From Prolixibacteraceae bacterium UBA1413 (GTDB taxonomy: Bacteria > Bacteroidota > Bacteroidia > Bacteroidales > Prolixibacteraceae): a stretch of 64,000 nt of DNA. Of the stretch, positions 40,504-48,989 are shown piece by piece (within the stretch, counting starts at the first letter, position 1; the number at the start of each line of letters is the position of its first letter). Where the stretch lies: assembly GCA_002304925.1 (NCBI GenBank), contig DBPT01000004.1, forward strand, positions 1 to 64,000, given 5' to 3'. The notes beneath the pieces are model-generated. The model made no database searches. It saw only the letters and a program-made list of their open reading frames with translations, and was not told the DNA's origin. A program made the position numbers and the translations under genes.

Positions 40504-42183
40504 TTACTGCACCTTCATCAGAAGAATCCGGTAATCCCTGCTCTGGTATTGTGGTATACCAGGGTAATGAAGGAAAATTCCCAAGTCAGCCATTGAACAG
40601 CCGACCATTTTATCCTCAAACCCCATTCCCATGGTATTCCAGTTCCTCCCGTCGTAATATATTTCAGCCGAAAGGATCCTGGTGTTGGTCTTGTTATAAT
40701 CAGAAGGCCAGGAAATCAGGACAAAGGATCCCGTGGCGCTGGTCATTCCGGTGATCTCCCTGATCTCGGAGAAAACGATTCCTGCCGAACCGACCGCCAT
40801 GGTTCCTTCAACATCGAGTGACGCACTCGGCTTGGTAGTATTGATGCCCACCCTTTTGTTGGCGCCATCAATGGTCATCATCTGAATGTATCCCGAGCTG
40901 GAATTGATTAAAAACCGGAAATTTGCATTTAAATTGTCATTGATAAATGCAAGTTCTCCCCTAAACGCACCAATTCGCATTCCGCCGGTGCCCTGGGTGT
41001 CCTTTAACTTGATAAAGCAATCGTTGCTGGCGTTTTCGATAGTCAGGGGATAATTGGTCAAAGAGGTTCCGATACCAACATAACCCGCATTATAAAAAAT
41101 GTCATCGTCAATTATCTTCCAGGGGTTGGAAGCCGGGGTCTGCCAGGAAGCAAATCCGCCGGCATCGGAGGTCAGCACCTTTCCTTCTCCCTGGGTGCCA
41201 TCAATAATTTTGATTCTGTTCCGGAATTCGGCAGCCGGTCCTGCCCCTTCGTTAATCGCAAAAATGGAGGCTTGGGTGGCGCTTTTGTTGATGGCAGCCA
41301 CCGCCTGCCTGTCAGAAGTTAGTACCTGAAACTGCCGCAGGTCGGTATCGGGGATTTTTCCGATCCCCACCTTTCCATCATTGAAATAGATATCGGAACC
41401 CGATGACAGCCAGGGGCTGGACGTAAAGCTTTTGGGGCCCCAGGCCGTACCGCTGTAGGTGAGCACTTGTCCGGCCGTTGCTCCCATGGGGGCCAGTTTA
41501 ACTGACGTAACGGCACCGGCAGCCAATTTGTTGGTGATGACCGCTGCATCGGCGATTTTTGCGGAAGTCACGCCGTTGTCAGCGACTTTCAGGGGTGTTG
41601 CCTGAAGCCCGTTCCCCGCCAGGGAGGCATCGGTGACCACCGTCTGGGTCCCCCAGTTATCGCCTGCGGTACCCGACGAAGGAAGGGTGACGGTGCCCCC
41701 ACCCCGAGACAGCGACAACTGGTTGCCGTTGAGACTCAGCGTCTGGATCTCATTGGAAGCATCACCATCCGCCTCAATCTCCACATTTTTGGCATGGAGG
41801 GCATACGGAACACTCAGCAACTGACTGGTTCCCATGTGCTGATATGCCGATCCCCCGGCCGGATCCATCTCAACTTTCACATAATACATCCCTGAATTCC
41901 ATGTCACGGAATGAAAAGCCCCAGTAACCGGCGTTCCCTGCCCGATGGCGAGTTGGACCAAGCCGAATCCGTTGGTCACCTTTCCGGTGTGAACCTCCGA
42001 ATAAACAGCGGAGCCTGTGGAACTGCCGCTGAGAATGCTGATCCTGAAACTCACAAGCTGATCGGCCAGTACATTTCCGGAGGCATCGCGTGCCACAGCC
42101 TGATAATTAAGGGCCTGCGGGGCTTGCGCTGAAAGCGTCCATGCCACAGTCATCATTGTAAAAACGAAAAATAACTTTTTCAT
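40504..42183 (-). CDS. Secreted surface protein, tail-fibre-like C-terminal half
   Basis: A 559-residue protein from ATG 42183 with a signal peptide (MKKLFFVFTMMTVAWTLSAQ). The N-terminal 150 residues (PQALNYQAVARDASGNVLADQLVSFRISILSG ... LLSVPYALHAKNVE) are a Bacteroidota surface module that I recognise but cannot name. The rest alternates short repeats, such as VGIGKIPDTDLRQFQVLT, GYVGIGTSLTNYPLTIENAS and RVGINTTKPSASLDVEG, the Gly-Ile-Gly-Thr pattern of phage tail fibres and peptidase-S74-type proteins. No autocleavage motif or T9SS tail is clear at the end. It may form a trimeric fibre at the surface. Confidence 0.75.
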   Translation of the reverse strand: MKKLFFVFTMMTVAWTLSAQAPQALNYQAVARDASGNVLADQLVSFRISILSGSSTGSAVYSEVHTGKVTNGFGLVQLAIGQGTPVTGAFHSVTWNSGMYYVKVEMDPAGGSAYQHMGTSQLLSVPYALHAKNVEIEADGDASNEIQTLSLNGNQLSLSRGGGTVTLPSSGTAGDNWGTQTVVTDASLAGNGLQATPLKVADNGVTSAKIADAAVITNKLAAGAVTSVKLAPMGATAGQVLTYSGTAWGPKSFTSSPWLSSGSDIYFNDGKVGIGKIPDTDLRQFQVLTSDRQAVAAINKSATQASIFAINEGAGPAAEFRNRIKIIDGTQGEGKVLTSDAGGFASWQTPASNPWKIIDDDIFYNAGYVGIGTSLTNYPLTIENASNDCFIKLKDTQGTGGMRIGAFRGELAFINDNLNANFRFLINSSSGYIQMMTIDGANKRVGINTTKPSASLDVEGTMAVGSAGIVFSEIREITGMTSATGSFVLISWPSDYNKTNTRILSAEIYYDGRNWNTMGMGFEDKMVGCSMADLGIFLHYPGIPQYQSRDYRILLMKVQ

Positions 42184-42335
42184 AATCACATAATTTTTGT
42201 TGTTGAAATCTCCTGCATACAAGTTACGGAAAAAAAAAGTTAACCACTGCCATTTCCGCTGAATTTGTGATTGTCGATTATGTGAATCATACCAGAAGCC
42301 TTATTTTTGCGTTTGATTTCTTGAAATACCCTGCT

Positions 42336-44333
42336 ATGAGAGGAAAATTGATTATTACGGTGACTTTGCTGGTTCTGGCGCTTTCGGCAGTGTATGCCCA
42401 GACAGGAGATAAACCGGCATATACGGATTCACTCAATTATAACCTTCAGCTTATCAAGCGTTATATATCGCATGGCAGCAAATGGCATTTCACCGATCCC
42501 CTCGCGGAACGGAGGCTTGCCGGCCTGATCGATTTCATAGAAAACGAACCCATCGACACCATCCTGAACCATTTCTCCCGGCTCAGGGGTGAAGAAACCA
42601 CTCCGATGATTGTCAGGAAGCCGCAGGATGCACCCGACTCCCTGCGCGTTGCGGGATACATTCCCCTCCGGATGCTGAACCGGCAGTTGGAGGCCATTGA
42701 GGAAGAAGTAAAGAAAGAATACGAAGGAAGGCCGGTCACGGTTCCGGAGGAGTTGATGCAGGAAGCGGAAGAGAATGCGCAACTGATCCCTCCGGGAGAG
42801 GGAATGCAGTTGATTACCGAAGGGATATACACCCTTCCCGATTCCCTGAAAGTGTTGGATGCCATTCCGGAGGAGATGGTACAGTCACCCCAGGATTTCC
42901 GGAGAATCCTCCGGCTCGACAATGACAGGAGCCGGCTGGTAGAGCAAATGCGGATCCATTACAACGATTCGGTATTGTCGGAAGTCAGAAATAACAGGAT
43001 CGCTGAATACCGCCGGCAACTGATCGAAGAGCGTGCCAACCTGCTGAAATCGCAACGGATCACCACCGTGAAAAGGAACAATGAACAAGTGATGAATTTT
43101 CACAACAAGCTGGTCATCGATGCCGTCAACGATTCGATATACCAGTCGATTCGCTGGCTCACCGGATTCGCCAACCTGGTTGACAACACCACGGTAAACC
43201 TGATGAACCTCACCTATGCCAGCTCTCCCCTGGTACTGAGCAATGCTGGAAAATACTTTACCAGGGTCTGGCTGAAAAACCAGCAGAACGACTCCCTGTC
43301 GGTGCTGGTGCAAAACATTGACAGACGTTCCATGCAACTCGTCATTGAAGACGGGGTGACTTTCAGCCGTTTCCGGCAGCAGGCCGTCAAGGATTTCGAC
43401 TTTACCACGCTGAACAAACCGTCGACAAACCTCGACAAAGTAAGTAAACGGTATCAGGCTTATACACCTTGGTCCATCGGAGGGAACGGAAACACCGGAT
43501 TCACCCAGACTTACCTGAGCAACTGGAAAAAAGGGGGGAAAAGCGCCCTGTCAATCCTGATCGTCGCCCGGGGTTTTGCCAATTACTCTTCCGACAAGGT
43601 CAAATGGGAGAACAGCGGAGAAATCCGGAATGGATGGATCAATCCCGGACAGGAGGGGATCCAGAAAAATGACGACAAGTTCGGGCTCACCTCCCGGCTG
43701 GGATTCAGCGCAGGAAAAAAATGGTATTACAGTACGGAAGTCGACCTGGAATCCCAGTTTTTCTACGGATACAAATATCCCAACCGCGACAATCCCATTT
43801 CCGGATTTCTGGCCCCGGGCCGTTTTCTCTTCAAAATCGGGATGGATTACAAACCCAACAAGGATTTATCACTCTTCATTTCCCCGCTGACCTCCAAATT
43901 GGTTTTCGTGAATGACACCCTGAAAATCGACAAATCCAATTTCGGTATTACCCCCGGAAAAAGCTCCTACTGGGAGCCCGGACTGAATACCGACCTGAAA
44001 TTTAAAAAGGATTTGTTTCCCAACGTAACCTTTGAAACCAAGTTCAGGATGTTCGTCAATTACCTGGCCCCGTTCAAACAGTTGGACGTCGATTGGGAGA
44101 ACCTGCTTAACATGCAGCTGACCGATCACATCAGCATCAACATGATGGCCCATTCGATTTACGACAGCAAGATCCTGTTTGAAAAAACCGACAAAGAAGG
44201 CAATCCTGTCCTGGATTCACAGGGGAACAAGGTTCGCGGACCCAAACTGCAGTTCAAGGAATTCATCACCGTCGGCTTTTCTTATAAAATCAACCGGAGG
44301 GTTCTGCGGGCCCGGGAAATCTTTCCGGACTAA
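42336..44333 (+). CDS. DUF3078 outer membrane-associated protein
   Basis: Start at ATG 42336 gives a signal peptide (MRGKLIITVTLLVLALSAVYA). The 665-residue chain has a helical, charged N-terminal half (QLEAIEEEVKKEYEG, RNNRIAEYRRQLIEERANLLKS), then from about residue 390 a beta-rich half (YTPWSIGGNGNTGFTQTYLSNWKKGGKSA, GLTSRLGFSAGKKWYYSTEVDL, FLFKIGMDYKPNKDLSLFISPL) that ends VGFSYKINRRVL. This second part matches DUF3078 and looks like a barrel of the outer membrane. Function unknown. TATTTTTG at 42302-42309 may be its -7 element. Confidence 0.85.
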   Translation: MRGKLIITVTLLVLALSAVYAQTGDKPAYTDSLNYNLQLIKRYISHGSKWHFTDPLAERRLAGLIDFIENEPIDTILNHFSRLRGEETTPMIVRKPQDAPDSLRVAGYIPLRMLNRQLEAIEEEVKKEYEGRPVTVPEELMQEAEENAQLIPPGEGMQLITEGIYTLPDSLKVLDAIPEEMVQSPQDFRRILRLDNDRSRLVEQMRIHYNDSVLSEVRNNRIAEYRRQLIEERANLLKSQRITTVKRNNEQVMNFHNKLVIDAVNDSIYQSIRWLTGFANLVDNTTVNLMNLTYASSPLVLSNAGKYFTRVWLKNQQNDSLSVLVQNIDRRSMQLVIEDGVTFSRFRQQAVKDFDFTTLNKPSTNLDKVSKRYQAYTPWSIGGNGNTGFTQTYLSNWKKGGKSALSILIVARGFANYSSDKVKWENSGEIRNGWINPGQEGIQKNDDKFGLTSRLGFSAGKKWYYSTEVDLESQFFYGYKYPNRDNPISGFLAPGRFLFKIGMDYKPNKDLSLFISPLTSKLVFVNDTLKIDKSNFGITPGKSSYWEPGLNTDLKFKKDLFPNVTFETKFRMFVNYLAPFKQLDVDWENLLNMQLTDHISINMMAHSIYDSKILFEKTDKEGNPVLDSQGNKVRGPKLQFKEFITVGFSYKINRRVLRAREIFPD

Positions 44334-44344
44334 CGCCCTTTGTG

Positions 44345-45208
44345 TCATCGCAGGAACATGTCGGCGATCAGGAAAACGGCATAGGCCACGCTGGCAAGGC
44401 CGTTGGTGGTAAAAAAAGCCATGTTGACCCGCCGGAGATCGTCGGGTTTTACCAGCAGATGCTGCGACAACAGCAATCCGGTAAACCAGAGTACCCCGGC
44501 CCAGTGAAGCCCTCCTCCTTTCAACACCACGGCAAGGAGAATGACCAGCAAGGCCGTGAGCAAATGAATAAGTTCCGAAAGCCGCAAAGCCTTTCTTTTC
44601 CCCAGCCTGACAGGCAGGGAGTTCAACCGGTGCTCTTTATCAAATTCCTCATCCTGAAGAGAATAGACGATATCAAATCCGCTCACCCATAAAAAGACGA
44701 TCGAACTGAGGATCAGCGGCGGCAGGTCGAAGCGGGCGGTAACCGCCAGGTAGGCTCCCAACGGGGCGATGGCCAGCCCCAGACTCAGGAAAAAATGGGA
44801 AAGAGAGGTAAAACGTTTGGTGAAGCTGTAAAAGAGAACCACAAACAATGCCACCGGGGAGAGATAAAAACAGAGGCGGTTAATGAACCAGGTGGTGACA
44901 ATGAATAGCAGCGCGTTGATGATGACAAAGGCCAGTGCGGAAGCGGGCGGGATCGCTCCCGCCGGGATCTCCCGCTGCGCCGTCCGGGGATTGATGCTGT
45001 CAACGTGGCGGTCGAGCCACCTGTTGAAACCCATGGCCGCATTCCGGGCAAAAACCATACACAACACCACCAGGGCAAAAAGCTTCCAACTCACGTCGGC
45101 GCCGGGTTGCCGCGAAGCCATGAAAAAACCGGTCAAGGCAAAGGGAAGGGCAAAAAGCGTATGCTCAAACTTCACCAATCGGCCATAATTCTGCAACCAT
45201 CCCATCAT
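44345..45208 (-). CDS. UbiA-type prenyltransferase (MqnP-like)
   Basis: A 287-residue membrane enzyme with eight to nine hydrophobic helices. The first prenyl-diphosphate motif is FNRWLDRHVDSINPRT (N-x-x-x-D-x-x-x-D) and the second is DIVYSLQDEEFDKEHRLNSLP (D-x-x-x-D-x-x-x-D). The start KFEHTLFALPFALTGFF and AIAPLGAYLAV are typical of the UbiA-like enzyme of menaquinone synthesis by the futalosine route. A role in quinone synthesis is therefore likely but not proven, since no other men or mqn gene is in the window. It is convergent with the DUF3078 gene, 11 bases apart. Confidence 0.85.
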   Translation of the reverse strand: MMGWLQNYGRLVKFEHTLFALPFALTGFFMASRQPGADVSWKLFALVVLCMVFARNAAMGFNRWLDRHVDSINPRTAQREIPAGAIPPASALAFVIINALLFIVTTWFINRLCFYLSPVALFVVLFYSFTKRFTSLSHFFLSLGLAIAPLGAYLAVTARFDLPPLILSSIVFLWVSGFDIVYSLQDEEFDKEHRLNSLPVRLGKRKALRLSELIHLLTALLVILLAVVLKGGGLHWAGVLWFTGLLLSQHLLVKPDDLRRVNMAFFTTNGLASVAYAVFLIADMFLR

Positions 45209-45430
45209 TCTGTTCTTTGCACGCCAAATTTAGAAAGATTGAGAAAACCCGGCGAAAATAATCAATAAAAGCTATATTTGGATGACCGGGAATAACGACT
45301 GCCCGAAGTCTGGCCCCCCCGGACGGGACAAACACCTATCTGGCCAGGAGTGCGCCAACCCCAGGAATCGTCCCCGGAGTCATGACATTTGTTTAACGGA
45401 AGGAAACAAAGCCTTGAAATATTTTAACCG

Positions 45431-45811
45431 ATGAGAGAATTTAAAAAGTACGTTACCCTGCACGCCTCCCCCGAAGACGTATACAATGCCCTGGTGAATC
45501 AGACGATGCTGGAAATCTGGACCGGCGAACCTGCGGTGATGTCCGAAGAACCAGGAAGCGCTTTTTCACTCTGGGACGGAAGCATAACAGGTACCAACCT
45601 GGAATTTGTTAAAAACAGCAAAATTGTCCAGGAATGGGACTTCGGCTCACAGGAAAACCCTTCCGTAGTGACCCTCCTGCTCCATCCTTCCGGAAAATCT
45701 ACCAAAATGGAGATCCGGCAGGTGAACATCCCCGATGAATTTTTTGATAATATGAGGGAAGGGTGGCTTTCGGACTATGTCGGCGGACTGGCACAGTTGT
45801 TTGAAAAATGA
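45431..45811 (+). CDS. SRPBCC (AHSA1-like) domain protein
   Basis: A 126-residue single-domain protein with the helix-grip fold of the AHSA1/START group: KKYVTLHASPEDVYNALVNQTMLEIWTGEPA at the start, then GSAFSLWDGSITGTNLEFV and KIVQEWDFGSQENPSVVTLLL, and the closing helix MREGWLSDYVGGLAQLFEK. Members bind hydrophobic ligands or act as chaperone cofactors; the ligand is unknown. TATATTTG lies at 45273-45280 and may serve as -7 element about 150 bases upstream. Confidence 0.88.
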   Translation: MREFKKYVTLHASPEDVYNALVNQTMLEIWTGEPAVMSEEPGSAFSLWDGSITGTNLEFVKNSKIVQEWDFGSQENPSVVTLLLHPSGKSTKMEIRQVNIPDEFFDNMREGWLSDYVGGLAQLFEK

Positions 45812-45968
45812 CCCGGTCATTTGTCCGCTATGCCCATGCCCCCGCGGAAGCAGGAATTCCGCCTGAAATCAGGCCGGGGTATACCGTTGACCTTAACCTT
45901 TCCGGCCACCAAAACTTTACCGCTACCGGGGTTTTTCGGAAGGGGGTGGCGCAGCTTGCAATTTTTGT

Positions 45969-46003
45969 CCTAATCTTAATCTTAACCTCAACCTTAGTCC
46001 TCC
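45969..46003. repeat. CTTAATCTTAACCTCAACC degenerate hexamer tract
   Basis: A run of CTTAAT, CTTAAC and CTCAAC hexamers in front of exbB, of the same kind as the tracts at 5.3 and 6.2 kb. TATCTTTG directly after it (46017-46024) could be the -7 element of the exbB operon. Confidence 0.6.
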
Positions 46004-46088
46004 TTTTCCTTTTTTGTATCTTTGCCCCGAAATAAAAAGAGTGGCATTTCGTTTGCTTAAAAGTTAAATTGAAATATTTCTACACGAC

Positions 46089-46781
46089 ATGGTGAATATT
46101 TTGTTGCAGATTCAGACCGTACCCGCGGGTACAAATAACCTGGCGGCTCAGCCTGACGGGATTTCGATGAAATTTATCGACCTGGCGATGAAGGGGGGGT
46201 GGATCATGATCCCCATCCTGCTGCTGTCGGTTCTTGCGGTTTATATTTTTGTGGACCGTTATTTTGCCGTCAAGCGGGCCGGAAAATTTGACACCGGGCT
46301 GATGGACAAGGTAAAGAGTTATATTACGGCGGGGAAAATCGACGCCGCCATCGCCCTGTGCCGCAGTAGTGATAATCCTGCCGCCCGGATGGTGGAAAAG
46401 GGGATCAGCCGCCTCGGCAGGCCCTTAACCGACGTGACGGCAGCCATTGAGAACGTGGGTAACCTCGAAATCCAGAAACTGGAGAAAGGATTACCGGCAC
46501 TCGCCAGCGCCGCCGGAGGAGCTCCCATGTTGGGGTTCCTCGGAACCGTCACAGGAATGGTCCAGGCTTTTTACGACATGGCCAACGCCGGCAACAACAT
46601 CGATATCACCCTGCTTTCGACCGGGATTTACCAGGCCCTGGTCACCACGGTAGCCGGACTCATCGTGGGGATCATCGCGTATTTCGCCTATAACATCCTG
46701 GTATCCAATATAGAAAAAGTTGTATTCAAAATGGAGGCCACCACCACCGAATTCATGGACCTTCTCAATGAACCTGCCTAA
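46089..46781 (+). CDS. exbB: MotA/TolQ/ExbB proton channel family protein
   Basis: A 230-residue inner-membrane protein with three helices: GGWIMIPILLLSVLAVYIFVDRYFA, then a cytosolic domain, then LASAAGGAPMLGFLGTVTGMVQAF and GIYQALVTTVAGLIVGIIAYFAYN. The last two form the proton path. With ExbD it turns the proton gradient into work on TonB. The gene order exbB-exbD-tonB with gaps of 9 and 3 bases makes the TonB-system assignment firmer than Tol-Pal. Confidence 0.93.
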   Translation: MVNILLQIQTVPAGTNNLAAQPDGISMKFIDLAMKGGWIMIPILLLSVLAVYIFVDRYFAVKRAGKFDTGLMDKVKSYITAGKIDAAIALCRSSDNPAARMVEKGISRLGRPLTDVTAAIENVGNLEIQKLEKGLPALASAAGGAPMLGFLGTVTGMVQAFYDMANAGNNIDITLLSTGIYQALVTTVAGLIVGIIAYFAYNILVSNIEKVVFKMEATTTEFMDLLNEPA

Positions 46782-46790
46782 TCATTCCCC

Positions 46791-47198
46791 ATGGCTTTAA
46801 AAAAGAGAAATAAAATAAGTGCGTCATTCAGCATGGCTTCCATGACAGACGTCATCTTTCTGCTGCTTATATTTTTCATGCTGTCGTCGACGCTGGTGGC
46901 TCCTAACGCCCTGAAACTGCTGCTGCCCCAAAGCAACAACCAAACAGCGGCAAAACCGGTGACCACCGTCTCCATCACCAAAGAGTTGCAGTATTACATC
47001 AACGACGAGGGAGCATTGAAACGGGTGGCATTCCAGGAAATCGAACCTTTCCTGGTGCAGAAGTTCGGGGGACAACCCGAGCCCTATATTTCCCTTCATG
47101 CCGACAGGTCGGTTCCCTTTGAAGAAGTGGTGAAAATAATGAACATAGCACGTAAAAACGATTTTAAACTGATTGTGGCCACAGCCAAGGAAGATTAA
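46791..47198 (+). CDS. exbD: ExbD/TolR family protein
   Basis: A 135-residue protein with a basic N-terminus, one membrane helix (MASMTDVIFLLLIFFMLSSTLVAP) carrying the essential Asp, and a periplasmic domain (TTVSITKELQYYINDEGALKR, LHADRSVPFEEVVKIMNIARKNDFKLIVAT). It pairs with ExbB to drive TonB. It lies nine bases after exbB. Confidence 0.95.
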   Translation: MALKKRNKISASFSMASMTDVIFLLLIFFMLSSTLVAPNALKLLLPQSNNQTAAKPVTTVSITKELQYYINDEGALKRVAFQEIEPFLVQKFGGQPEPYISLHADRSVPFEEVVKIMNIARKNDFKLIVATAKED

Positions 47199-47201
47199 CA
47201 T

Positions 47202-48116
47202 ATGGAGTATTTCAGGGAACATAAGAATGGATTGATCGGCACCGTGGTTTTTCATGTGGCCCTCCTTCTCATGTTGTTCCTGCTAGGATTTTTCACGCCC
47301 TTGCCTCTTCCCGGGGAAGAGGGGTTTCTGGTCAATTTCGGGGATTCCGAAACCGGACTGGGGGAACTGGAACCTTCCCCCCTTGTGGAGAGTGAAGAAC
47401 CGACCGCGACCGCGGAAGAGGAAGTCCCTGCCTATGTGCCGCCACCTCCCCCGCAACAGCCGGCGAAACCCGCCAAAGAAGAGATGATGACCCAGGATTA
47501 TGAGCAGACGGCAGCCCTGGAAGCCGCCCGCAAGAAAAGGGAGGAAGAGCGGCAGAAACAGCTGGAGATCGAACGGCAACGGCAGGCGGAACTGGAGCGC
47601 CAGCGGCTGGCTGAGGAAGCGCGCCGCAAAGAGGAGGAAGAGAAACGGCGGATCGCCGAAATTGAAAACCGTACCAAAGGGGCCTTCGGAACCCCCGCAG
47701 GAGGTGCTGCGGGCACCGGCAGCGGCAGCGGAACCAGCCAGGGCGTCTCCTACCCCGGCGGAAACCAGGGTTCTCCTACCGGAGATCCCAACTCCGGAAA
47801 TTACGGCGCCGGAGGCAGCGGCTCCGGAACTTCGGGACCAGGAATCTCCTACAGCCTCTCCGGAAGAAAAGCCACCTCAACCCCCAAACCCAACTACCCC
47901 GGCCGTGAACAGGGTACCGTGGTCGTCAAAATCACCGTCGACCAGAATGGCAGGGTAACCGCGGCGGAACCCGGACAAAGAGGGACTACCACCATGAATC
48001 CCGACCTCCACGATGCAGCCAAAAGAGCTGCACTCCAGGCAAGATTCAACGTCGATACCAACGCCCCTGCTTTTCAGACCGGTACCATCACCTACAGGTT
48101 TATCCAAAGCCAGTAA
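47202..48116 (+). CDS. tonB: TonB family energy transducer
   Basis: A 304-residue protein. The N-terminal anchor is GLIGTVVFHVALLLMLFLLGF. A Pro-rich acidic linker (YVPPPPPQQPAKPAKEE) leads into a charged helix (RKKREEERQKQLEIERQRQ and so on, residues about 105-155), then a Gly/Ser-rich span (GTGSGSGTSQG, GAGGSGSGTSGPG) and a short C-terminal TonB fold (QGTVVVKITVDQNGRVTAAEPG ... AAKRAALQARFNVDTNAPAFQTGTITYRF). It carries energy to outer-membrane receptors such as SusC-type channels. No receptor is in the window. Confidence 0.92.
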   Translation: MEYFREHKNGLIGTVVFHVALLLMLFLLGFFTPLPLPGEEGFLVNFGDSETGLGELEPSPLVESEEPTATAEEEVPAYVPPPPPQQPAKPAKEEMMTQDYEQTAALEAARKKREEERQKQLEIERQRQAELERQRLAEEARRKEEEEKRRIAEIENRTKGAFGTPAGGAAGTGSGSGTSQGVSYPGGNQGSPTGDPNSGNYGAGGSGSGTSGPGISYSLSGRKATSTPKPNYPGREQGTVVVKITVDQNGRVTAAEPGQRGTTTMNPDLHDAAKRAALQARFNVDTNAPAFQTGTITYRFIQSQ

Positions 48117-48149
48117 CAAGCAAGAGGTTCCTGATAAACAAAACTTTAC

Positions 48150-48908
48150 ATGACCAATATCTGGATCAATTCCCTGATCAGCACCCTGCTGGTAAGCTTT
48201 ATCTCGATCACCGGGATTTTTTTCCTCGCCCTGAAAGCCAAAAAACTCCAGAACATCGTTTTTATCCTCGTCAGTCTGGCCGTGGGAGCCCTGCTGGGGA
48301 ACGTCTTCTTTCACCTGATCCCCGAATCCTTTGAGTCGATTGACAACCACGGAGTGATTGCCGTACTGATCCTGTCGGGGATCCTGGTCTTTTTTGTGAT
48401 GGAGAAATTTCTTCACTGGCACCACGGACATGATTTGGCGCATATCGGGGAGCATCCGCGGGCTTACGGCTATATCAGCCTGATGGCTGATGCATTGCAC
48501 AACTTCACCGACGGGATCCTGATTGCCGCCGGGTGGATGACAGGACCGGAAATCGGCATTGCCACCACCCTCGCCGTGGTCCTTCATGAAATTCCCCAGG
48601 AGGTCAGTGATTTCGGAATTCTCATCCACGCGGGATTTACCGCGACAAGGGCGTTGTGGCTCAATTTCTACGCGGCACTCGCCGCCATCCTGGGAACTGT
48701 CATCACCCTCCTTGCCGGTTCAGCGGTGGAATCCCTCTCCGAATATGTCCTGCCGGTCGCCGCAGGTGGTTTTATCTACCTGGCAGGAACCGACCTGATG
48801 CCTGAACTCAACAAGGAACACTCCTGGAAGAAGTCACTCCTCCAACTGGCCATGATCCTTGCCGGATTGCTGTTGATGTACCTGGTCAGCAGCGGACACA
48901 ACCACTAA
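48150..48908 (+). CDS. ZIP family metal transporter
   Basis: A 252-residue membrane protein with about eight helices. The metal site is spelled by HNFTDGILIAAGW in helix four and HEIPQEVSDFGIL in helix five. A His-rich cytosolic loop (HWHHGHDLAHIGEH) separates helices three and four. ZIP proteins import zinc, iron or manganese. It follows the tonB gene at 33 bases on the same strand and may share its message. Confidence 0.93.
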   Translation: MTNIWINSLISTLLVSFISITGIFFLALKAKKLQNIVFILVSLAVGALLGNVFFHLIPESFESIDNHGVIAVLILSGILVFFVMEKFLHWHHGHDLAHIGEHPRAYGYISLMADALHNFTDGILIAAGWMTGPEIGIATTLAVVLHEIPQEVSDFGILIHAGFTATRALWLNFYAALAAILGTVITLLAGSAVESLSEYVLPVAAGGFIYLAGTDLMPELNKEHSWKKSLLQLAMILAGLLLMYLVSSGHNH

Positions 48909-48989
48909 AGCCGTCGCTACGCTCCGGCAGGTTGAGTTTAAAGTTGAGATTGCGTGAGAACCCCGATAGAGGTTCTCCAGTAACAGGTA

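Noticed and set aside
45808..46035. A 75-residue frame overlapping the SRPBCC gene by four bases with an apparent membrane helix
   Set aside because: The helix (ILILTSTLVLL) is produced by the CTTAAC/CTCAAC hexamer repeat, and the rest has no family resemblance.
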